A stretch of DNA of 64,000 bases, taken from NCBI GenBank assembly GCA_014526335.1, contig JACTAT010000187.1:62001-126000 (forward strand). The letters are read 5' to 3'. Under the pieces are notes generated by a model. The model was not told where the DNA came from. It ran no database searches and saw nothing but the letters and a program-made list of their open reading frames with translations. Source of the DNA: Chrysaora quinquecirrha (Eukaryota > Cnidaria > Scyphozoa > Semaeostomeae > Pelagiidae). A program made the position numbers and the translations under genes. Below, piece after piece: positions 58,101 through 64,000 of the stretch. Numbering within the stretch: position 1 is the first letter of the stretch; every line of letters starts with the position of its first letter.

Positions 58101-61100
58101 CACAATGTGTATATCCACCTCATCAAGCAAAAAATTCCACTTAATGAAGACTAATAACCCGCCACGGTGCATATCCTTATCATGTCCTTATTCTAGGGCA
58201 CACGTTATTCTTATTCTTGGAAAAGGAGAAAACAGCCAGCGAATTGTTTGTAAAGAACTTGATGACCTCTGCAGTTATACACAAGTACATTTACCAGGTA
58301 ACAACCATTGAATACTACTAATAATACTGTTCAGAAACAGAGGCGGACTGGCAGTGAATCTCAAGCGTTGCTATTTCCAGTAAAAGGGGCTTTGTTTTCA
58401 CTATAGCAATTCGTCTTGTTAGTTCCTTCTAGCGAGCTCCTGTGTAAAAAATCAATTCAAGGCAAGGGCTACTGTTCATGTTCATACTTCTTTTCTTATT
58501 TGGGATATTTCGATGGCAAAATCGTCTCCCTTTTATTCATATGCTCGCATTTCTATATTTTCTTGCTTCCAAATTTTTGTGCGCATAAGCTGATAATCTT
58601 TTTATTTTTACTTCTTTCTAATTATCTGCATTGAGAAACAATTTCCAACTGTTTTCAGACTGAGCGAAACCCATCCAAATCTCTTCGAAATCCCAAGAAA
58701 TCGAAGAGATTTGCTCAAGAAAGAACAGAAACAGTTTGTTAAAGACCCTATATAACAAGAAGGCCCGGGTTGCAATCGCAACCCAGCATTCCTGCCAGTC
58801 CGCCCCTGTTCAGAAATAGCCCAAAACATTTGACTACAAAGAAAAATATATCCAAATATGGATCGAAATGTACCAATCGGAATGGAAAGCTGAGTTGAAC
58901 AAGGATATGGCAAGGAAAGCAATAGAATCTTTATTTAAATCCACATTTGAGTATTTATTCCGTTTGATTGAAAAATGGTGGTCTTTTTCCTTCTTTGTTG
59001 AATATTAGTTTTAAACAATTAAACGTTATTGTCTTGCCCTGTTCTCTAGGTACTGTTCTGAAGGCTGCCTTTTTCTGTGCGGGAATATTAACCGAAAAAT
59101 CATACGAATCCTTAAAAGAGCAATTACTCAATCGATATAAAGGAGGATTCGAATTACAAACATGGTCGGATTTACCACATGGTTCTGGTCTTGGTACGAG
59201 TAGCATTTTGTCTGGTACAATCCTTGCTGCCCTGTGGAAGGCAGTTGGTAAAGAACCCGATGTCGACTCTGCTATTCATGCGGTAAGTCTCGCGTCCCTA
59301 TGCTTATGTCCTTTGCGCAAACAGTAAATAAAGTGAATCCCCGAAGACCTTTTACATTTAACAAACAGCATTTCCATGTCCAATCAACACCAGCATCTCT
59401 ACTTTTATCTGCTTTTCGCTTTAGATTAGCGCTTCAAAAAGTCGACCAATACTCTAAGGTCCCAATAACCGGCCCCCACCCGCTTATTTTTTTTGGAAAA
59501 ATCTCCCCCGCTGTTATTAGGACCCCCAGTTTATTCATTTTTTACTTTTTGTTATAGTAAAAATCAACTTTACCGAGCAAACAAGCTTGATTTTTCGAAT
59601 CTCTTTGAAGTCAAACAAGCATCGGTAATGTTTTACGTCTGTTTTAGGCTGAGTTCGCACAGAGCACTTCACTGCAGCTCGTAACTGGCGAACTGATCAT
59701 TTCATAAAGAATATTTACATATAAACACATACACAATGGTTACACAGTACAAAGTTCATCACATGACACACAGGCATATTAGGCAAAATAAGCATTTAGG
59801 TACCATATTCGAGGTTTTCGGACCCCCCCCCCCCTTATTCCGACCCCCCGCTTATTATATTATACACAATTTTTGGTCCCCCTCCCCCGCTTATTAGGGA
59901 CCTTAGAGTACATGTGACGAAAATTGGTGCATCCAATCGCTCAGACTGAAAACTATTAGAATGGCATTGAACTGCCCAGCTTGAAATTTCAAGTGTGATT
60001 GTTTATTTATAGGTTGTTGTTGCACTTTTATTAACGGTGCTATAGTAAACTGTGGCTATACACCTTGTTAAATTAGAGCCTCGTTTTAGAATTTGATTCA
60101 CAAATTAGAGCCCAGATTCAGGTTAAATTTAGTACTAAGGCAAATATTTTTCCTTCTAGCCCTAACAATGTTGAGTTTTTGGCGACGAAAAGTTTGAAAA
60201 TGTATAAAAATTTGACCGTTAAAAGTCGCTTGGGGTTGAATTTCACATCCTCGGTCATTTTTCACGTTCAAATCCTTTGTTAAATTTCCAACCCTCAAAT
60301 CACTGTAAAATCAACACCATAAGGACTTGAAGCGCGTAAAAATTTGCCTCAGCAGTAAAATGGAACAATTTACAATTTGCAAATTTTGAAAAAAGGCCCC
60401 CCCTAGTGGAAGGTATATCTGGTAACGAAATTGACTTCTTGTAACACAAATACGTTCATTAGCGAAACGTTGTTAACATGTGAAAGTCGTTTTTTTCCTT
60501 TAATTAATGGCCTAGCCATTTATTTAATTTGATATTTATTTACTGGATTTGTCGCTATGATATAAAAATAAAACTTGTATATGATTATGCTGCTCTGTCG
60601 CTGAAGAAATTTTGGATCTTTGATAACGACAGGTGGTGGGTGGCAGGATAATGTTGGAGGTCTCTGTCCTGGGATCAAAGAAGGAAGTTCAAGAAAGGGA
60701 CTGCCCTTACAAGTTATTTCAACGCCAATCGCTATGCCCGATGGCTTTATGGAGAAATTTGAAAAACATCTTGTTTTGATCTTCTCAGGGAAAACGAGAC
60801 TGGCAAGGAATATGTTGCAGTTGCTGTGACCATCAACTAGCGCGGTAAGGAGAACGGATCCTAGAAAACGTTTTGCCTTGGACAAATTTTGTATCACCAC
60901 CTGGCTATTTAGCGTCGCCACTGCAAATAACTGGCTTCACGTAGCGGCATCATTGGTGACAAGTAGACAATAAGCATAACCTTGTCTCGAAAATTTCAAC
61001 CAAATCAATGTTCATCCACCGTGTTGCTTCAGATTGCTGGACATTTTGTAACAAATTTATTCCTGAATCCTGGCTCCATGTGCGACTTTTCAGTTTTCCT

Positions 61101-63110
61101 GTCGCGGTGACAATTTTTTGTTTCCGGTCCTTCCCGCTGATATCAAATCATCCCAAAATGTGATATTTTGACAACAATTTGTTTCCCAAGAATAAATGCG
61201 CTTATTCCTGAGAAAGGTCCGGTTTTTAGATTCGTGAAAATTAATACACCCGAAGATTTTCAAGCTTTTATAGTTGCCCCTATAACTTTTTAATATTATC
61301 TATACCTGTACATATTATATTTGCCAATTTATTCTTGAAGGATGTGCTTCGCAACTGGAACGCAAGATTGCCAGAAATTGTCAAAACTGCTGACGAATTA
61401 GTTGACAATGCAAAAAATTGTATTGCTGCATTCAACCAAGGTCAGTTAGTGCTTTCCTCAACTTGTTATAAAGGAAGATTTAGGGATTGCTGACGCAGAA
61501 TCTGGGATTTGGGGGTAGATTCGTATAAATCAAACTTTTTGTAATTGGATCATTTCCACGATCTCCCAGAGAGTTCGAATTAGACAGAGTTAACTGTATT
61601 TAGCCCCTGGCCGGCATTTTACCCTCAAATGGACAAGGGGTGTATACATAACCTGACGTCTAATGCATGTTATGATCTGTTTTTAGGAAATCTAGAAAAA
61701 ATCGGTGCATGTATGGACAGATGTTGGGATCATAAGAAGCTAATGGCACCGGGCTGTGAACCGAAAATATGTAAACAAATTATTGATGCTATCAGACCTA
61801 TATCATACGGTAAGTTGCTAATTTATAAAGTAAAAACCCGCACATAAGAACATTCATTTGATAAGAATCCACAGCCTGAAGTCATTCCCCAGGGGGGGGG
61901 GGGTACATGACTTATGAATGGACGGGGATATGCCTCCCAGAGTTCGGAAACCCACCCACTTATAATGTAAACCTTTGCAGAAATAGACCCTATTTTATGA
62001 GTAAAAATAAGTGGAATATGAGAATAATATGACTTTCTTGACCTTATTATTGCTTGATATTGTACTACGAACATTTTTGACGCGATTTCACCACTTTTGT
62101 GACCGAATTAAAGTTAAACTTTCGACTTTTCTTCAATTTGCCATCCACTTTAATGGGGTTTTTGTTAAAATTATACCCATTTTTAGAGAATTTCAGGGCC
62201 AAAAACCCACCTATATGGGACCAGTACCCAAATTATACTATGTACCCTCCCCGGGAGTCACTTATTTTGTATACAAAAATAAGAACCATTTTAGCCTGAT
62301 ATCCAAAGAGGGTATCAATTAAGGGGACTTAGAACTCTCAATGGGGTTTTAAATGCAACTTGTGCTTTTGTTAGCCTCTTTAATGGACTCCAAAACATTG
62401 CATTCAAAACATGGACCTGCTAAGCTGCTTAACCTTGTGTTGTGATTTAATATTCCTTGCAATCGCTTTAGACTCTCTTTTAAGAACCTTCACCTCTGAT
62501 TATGGCATACACCTCATTGCATAAGAACCCAATCTCGTCCCCAGGGTGTATGGGCCTCTACATGAAACTCCGCTGTCCATATTCGACCCTGGTATCGGCC
62601 TTGTCTATTCGCAATTTGATTGGCAATTCGAACAATAGAAATTTTAAGTGACGTCATAGTTTCTTCAAAATTTCACACCAAAATAGGCCGAAGACTAGGT
62701 GAAAAACATGTATAAAAACCAAAAAATTATGCTACATACGATATTGTATCAGTATCGTGCCTTTCAGTTATCAATTTGCATTTCCTCTCTGAGTACATCT
62801 GCTTTCGGAATCTAGCTACATCTTGTTTTTATGCCTAGGCCAAAATTGCCAGTATTTTGGCAGATTTTGTGCCCGGTACCAGGGCCAAAATCGATTTGAC
62901 GGTTGAGATTCGAGGAAATTCGATTTTGGGCCTGGGGGCGAGGTTGATAAGAACCTAATCAGGTTGTATTCAAATCGCTTTTTAAAAGTTGATCTCTTTT
63001 CTAATTTAGGCCAATGCTTAGCTGGTGCTGGAGGTGGCGGCTTCATGTATGTCATCACGAAAAGAGAAAATGCTGTTCAAGAAGTTAGAGAGAAATTAGC
63101 CAGAATCGAG
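44228..63110 (+). CDS. FCSK: L-fucose kinase, second copy (right arm), 13 segments
   Basis: Same gene as the left arm, opposite strand. Segments: 44228-44364, 52654-52808, 54134-54195, 54738-54822, 54938-55004, 55744-55841, 56538-56572, 58197-58297, 59050-59282, 60610-60820 (damaged), 61341-61440, 61687-61809, 63010-63110. Exon sizes equal the left copies except the damaged one. Motifs 1, 2 and 3 are intact. The first visible left exon falls in the gap and the last (stop) exon is beyond the right edge. If the two arms are alleles, this one carries a defective exon R11; if a duplicate, it is a likely pseudogene. Confidence 0.85.
44527..44955. mobile_element. tRNA-like / hammerhead-like retroelement with 18-bp duplication (family B)
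   Basis: Direct flanks ATACACCTTGTCAACTAA at 44509-44526 and 44956-44973; the left arm has a single copy (41080-41097) and no insert. The 429-bp insert is two inverted tRNA-like arms: GGTTCGAATCCCACTC on the plus strand near 44900 and its complement near 44600. They meet around a core: CTGATGA (44751-44757), T, GGC...GCC stem, GAAAC (44770-44774). The long variable duplication points to retrotransposition, not cut-and-paste. No protein is encoded. Confidence 0.75.
44751..44774 (+). ncRNA. Hammerhead-ribozyme-like core
   Basis: CTGATGA then a GGC/GCC hairpin then GAAAC reproduces the conserved C3-A9 and G12-A14 boxes of hammerhead ribozymes. One extra base precedes stem II, and I could not find a convincing stem III ending in a cleavable UH, so activity is doubtful. 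Confidence 0.4.
45050..45216. mobile_element. Unexpanded MITE (right-arm counterpart of 38627-41002)
   Basis: AAGGGTCGTTTTGCG start, AACGGGGTCT end, and a single TCCGTACAAGTCTTGGTACGGA unit inside. Confidence 0.7.
45545..45655 (+). repeat. tRNA-like SINE remnant (family C), right-arm copy
   Basis: TGGCGTCGTG, GTGTCAGGAGCTCATGGTAA and GGGTTGGAGCCC in order; inverse of 38175-38292. Confidence 0.5.
45925..46440 (+). mobile_element. tRNA-like repeat with hammerhead-like cores (family A), right-arm copy
   Basis: Core CTGAAGA at 46039, GGCT..AGCC, GAAAC, then ACAAAATGTC, which could form a three-base-pair stem III ending in GUC. A second, weaker core (CTGAACA) starts at 46258, ~219 bp on. tRNA-like parts: AGGTTCGAATCC near 46165 and 46390, A-box TATAGCTCAGGG near 46345, and an inverted tRNA-like arm at 45950-46000. 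Confidence 0.65.
46663..47064 (-). CDS. Tc1/mariner-type DNA-binding-domain ORF, right-arm copy
   Basis: 133 codons, identical to 36773-37174 except about two conservative changes (Ile to Val in LAQKLSVEF, Val to Met in QNVSMRTIY). Same early stop. Two intact copies argue that the truncation predates the separation of the arms. Confidence 0.75.
   Translation of the reverse strand: MAGPKSGRKAITPEMRAYIKYMKNTSATKLAKETGVSRSHIYRLWKEPIGLKPKPRKPVSGRPKKLTKRDERRLIRLAQKLSVEFPKWKAKTLRDEAGMQNVSMRTIYRILNKNGYYYLPAREEEDFRGIIWE
47682..49864. mobile_element. DNA-transposon-like element with ~75-bp inverted termini
   Basis: CTAGCCTGCGTGCAGCCTCA and AGTAGAGTCTGCGCAACAAT then GAACGAAAGCTTGTAC at the left are repeated in inverted order at the right (ending GCTGCACGCAGGCTAG). 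An ATG near 47949 ([14 protein letters not shown], then GTAAGG) might be the first exon of a lost transposase. Otherwise 2.2 kb of A+T-rich non-coding DNA. No clear target duplication. Confidence 0.65.
50390..50790. repeat. ATC/TCA-rich region with pure (TCA)n at 50621-50685
   Basis: About 22 uninterrupted CAT units inside a longer degenerate ATC-rich tract. Poly-Met and poly-Ile frames across it are artefacts. Confidence 0.95.
51886..52585. repeat. (GCTT)n-rich array, right-arm counterpart
   Basis: Complement of the 34505-35635 array, ~700 bp against ~1,130 bp. Includes a pure GCTTGCTTGC run at about 52100-52170. Confidence 0.93.
52654..52808 (+). CDS. FCSK: Fucokinase exon R3 ([10 protein letters not shown])
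   Basis: 155 bp, acceptor GACTTTTAG, donor GTTGGT; encodes the same [13 protein letters not shown] segment as L3. Confidence 0.9.
52985..53300 (+). repeat. tRNA-like / hammerhead-like repeat (family A), degraded
   Basis: GGCTCGACATAGCCGAAACAC near 53027, then GGCTGTATGACTTGG, a tRNA-like GTCCAAGTTCGAGTACC near 53155, and a second GCATAGCCGAAACA near 53270. The cores have lost the CTGANGA box. Confidence 0.55.
53357..53772. mobile_element. MITE, ends TGGCTGTGCAAGTGCTGAGA
   Basis: The right end (TCTCAGCACTGGCACAGCCA) is the imperfect complement of the left end. Not seen in the left arm. Internally CAGTGCTGAGAAAGT is repeated. Confidence 0.65.
54134..54195 (+). CDS. FCSK: Fucokinase exon R4
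   Basis: Encodes [20 protein letters not shown]; acceptor CTTTCGCAG, donor GTATAA. Confidence 0.88.
54240..54720. repeat. Dispersed repeat, right-arm copy of 26830-27300
   Basis: Same text in inverse order, including GGTTTTGGAGCTCTCAAAAACC and GGGGACGAGGCAAGCAAG. Confidence 0.6.
54738..54822 (+). CDS. FCSK: Fucokinase exon R5
   Basis: [20 protein letters not shown]..., acceptor GTGTTTCAG, donor GTAATG. Confidence 0.92.
54938..55004 (+). CDS. FCSK: Fucokinase exon R6
   Basis: [20 protein letters not shown]..., acceptor CCTTATAG, donor GTAAAT. Confidence 0.88.
55744..55841 (+). CDS. FCSK: Fucokinase exon R7 (GHMP motif 1)
   Basis: [20 protein letters not shown]..., same length as L7, donor GTATCG. 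Confidence 0.95.
56538..56572 (+). CDS. FCSK: Fucokinase micro-exon R8 (35 bp)
   Basis: [11 protein letters not shown] plus two bases; acceptor TTCATTTAG, donor GTACGT, identical to L8. Confidence 0.88.
56695..58130. mobile_element. Fold-back tandem element, right-arm copy
   Basis: A 62-bp array of ~8 copies (56735-57240) followed by inverted CATCAAGCATAATAACCCACC repeats. Three ~70-bp units (CCACCGTAGTAGTGCGTTTC) at 57470-57650 are more numerous than in the left arm. A SINE is embedded at 57676-57971. Confidence 0.6.
57676..57971 (-). mobile_element. tRNA-derived SINE, right-arm copy
   Basis: Inverse of 22471-22766 with the (AAGTA)n tail at its left and GCGCCACAGAG (A-box complement) at its right. 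Confidence 0.85.
58197..58297 (+). CDS. FCSK: Fucokinase exon R9
   Basis: [20 protein letters not shown]...; acceptor TTATTCTAG, donor GTAACA. Confidence 0.88.
58339..58806. mobile_element. MITE, right-arm copy of 21631-22107
   Basis: Flanked by TGTTCAGAAA on both sides (58329-58338, 58807-58816) with GGCGGACTGGCAG inverted ends. Confidence 0.7.
59050..59282 (+). CDS. FCSK: Fucokinase exon R10 (GHMP motif 2)
   Basis: [20 protein letters not shown]...; acceptor TGTTCTCTAG, donor GTAAGT. Protein sequence as in L10. Confidence 0.97.
59452..59908. mobile_element. MITE, right-arm copy of 20347-20985
   Basis: CTCTAAGGTCCC ends with TA flanks; ~180 bp shorter inside than the left copy. Confidence 0.65.
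60058..60405. mobile_element. MITE, right-arm copy of 19835-20186
   Basis: Begins TACACCTTGTTAAATTAGAG and carries the same interior in inverse order. Confidence 0.55.
60610..60820 (+). pseudogene. FCSK: Fucokinase exon R11, damaged
   Basis: Encodes [20 protein letters not shown] and on to [11 protein letters not shown]. Compared with L11, ~160 bp of unrelated sequence replaces the acceptor region (about 60450-60606), ~7 bp are missing near 60620, and the GTGAGT donor is absent. Reading on gives a stop at 60827-60829. As sequenced it cannot be spliced like its partner. Confidence 0.8.
61341..61440 (+). CDS. FCSK: Fucokinase exon R12
   Basis: [20 protein letters not shown]...; acceptor ATTCTTGAAG, donor GTCAGT. 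Confidence 0.88.
61687..61809 (+). CDS. FCSK: Fucokinase exon R13
   Basis: [25 protein letters not shown]...; acceptor TGTTTTTAG, donor GTAAGT. Confidence 0.9.
62530..62946. mobile_element. MULE-like MITE without LINE (right arm)
   Basis: Flanked by ATAAGAACC (62521-62529, 62947-62955). Ends CAATCTCGTCCCCAGG / GGGGGCGAGGTTG. Uninterrupted form of 15354-16354. Confidence 0.8.
63010..63110 (+). CDS. FCSK: Fucokinase exon R14 (GHMP motif 3)
   Basis: [20 protein letters not shown]...; acceptor CTAATTTAG, donor GTAAGT. The stop-codon exon is not reached before the window ends. Confidence 0.93.
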
Positions 63111-63509
63111 GTAAGTGAATGCCAAGATAATCATTTATTCAACCTTGTCCGTTGGGTGAATAGGAATCAACGTGTATTTGTCTTGTCATTTCGTCATTTC
63201 GTCAATCAACGTGTATTTGTCTTGTCATTTCGTCATTTGATTGGCTGCTGAAACAATGCGTATAATTATTTAAATGACGTCACAATTTCATCAAAATGAC
63301 AACCCGAAAAGGCCGAGAACTATTTGACTAGATTATATAAAACTGCATTACATAAGTCCCACCCTTCGTAAACAGCAACGGCAGTCTTTAGCAACAGCAA
63401 CAACTATTTATTTAATAAAATTGAATTGGATGGCCTAATGCTCAGAGTATTTTTGAGCGACCTGTCGAAATAAATTTGGCCTAAGGAGCGAAAACTGCGA
63501 CTTTTATGT

Positions 63510-64000
63510 TTGAAGAATTCTTCTTCAAACATTATGCAGGGGTTTTCGGCCAACCGGAAGAAATAGACCTAGATACATACCTAGATACATACCTAGATAC
63601 CTAGGAATCAGGAATGTTGTAACAATAAGATCGGAATTTCTATTCTCTGTGCACACAATTTAAACAATCATGGAGTTAATTAATTATTTTAATTGCAATT
63701 CAAATGCATACAATCAAAACAATCGAAGCGGTTGTTCCGAGTCTTCGAAATTTGGCATGAGTTTGAACAACAACCTCATTAGGAAGCATTAAGAGGCCAT
63801 TAGCCAGCATGCGCTAAAATCTGGAACAAACAGAAAAGCTGGGAACTCGTGGAATGAGTGAGAATAAACGGAACTGAATGGAACCATTGTGACATGCTGA
63901 AACAAAGTGGGAATAACTTGGAATCGGAGGGAACAAATGGGACGAAGTAGAAATCTGTTGGAATAAATGAGAACGAGAGGTGACAAGATGGAACAAACAG
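63510..64000. other. Right edge, no gene seen
   Basis: Similarity to the left arm stops near 63510. A short CTAGATACATAC repeat lies at 63569-63603, and a degenerate GGAAC-rich stretch of ~12-bp spacing (TGGAACAAA, TGGAATAAA) at 63815-64000. Confidence 0.5.

Overview
The window is eukaryotic and looks like the genome of a metazoan. Genes are split into short exons with GT-AG introns, non-coding DNA dominates, and it is packed with non-autonomous DNA transposons, tandem arrays and retroelements. The element families resemble those of marine invertebrates, and I lean towards a cnidarian (coral or anemone). That placement is inference and cannot be proved from the window alone.

The dominant large-scale fact is that the window is a broken palindrome around a 500-base N gap (43236-43735). 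Sequence from about 14,690 to 41,855 reappears in reverse order on the other strand from 43,736 to about 63,510. Both arms carry the same gene, L-fucose kinase (fucokinase): on the minus strand at 13987-43141 in the left arm, and on the plus strand at 44228-63110 in the right arm. The left arm gives a coherent 15-exon model of the last ~555 residues, with all three GHMP-kinase motifs and the stop codon. The right arm has 13 matching segments, one of them (60610-60820) damaged at both splice junctions, and the last exon lies outside the window. The N-terminal half of the protein is missing from both. The simplest reading is that two allelic haplotypes, or close duplicates, were scaffolded head to head.

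Reading the arms as two alleles gives clean filled/empty comparisons. Left only: a 6.36-kb BEL/Pao LTR retrotransposon (27750-34104) with near-identical LTRs, a 5'-truncated LINE (about 15551-16131), and a 37-copy expansion of a 61-bp repeat. Right only: a 429-bp insertion (44527-44955) flanked by an 18-bp target duplication, made of inverted tRNA-like arms around a hammerhead-ribozyme-like core; a ~3.3-kb block holding a 2.2-kb element with ~75-bp inverted termini; and a ~415-bp MITE.

The left 8.1 kb holds the 5' end of a second minus-strand gene. I reconstruct six exons in perfect phase (447-8104) encoding a coiled-coil protein I cannot name. Between its start and the fucokinase stop are MITEs, a 16-bp array (~20 copies), a 17-bp array (~90 copies) and a LINE tail. 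Nearly all long reading frames in the repeat arrays are by-products of stop-free repeats, not genes.

The most unusual candidate system is the set of tRNA-like plus hammerhead-like elements at 37420-37925, 44527-44955, 45925-46440 and 52985-53300. At least two families with different sequences share the same plan (tRNA-like A/B boxes and a CTGANGA...GAAAC core), which resembles the animal 'retrozyme' type of retroelement.
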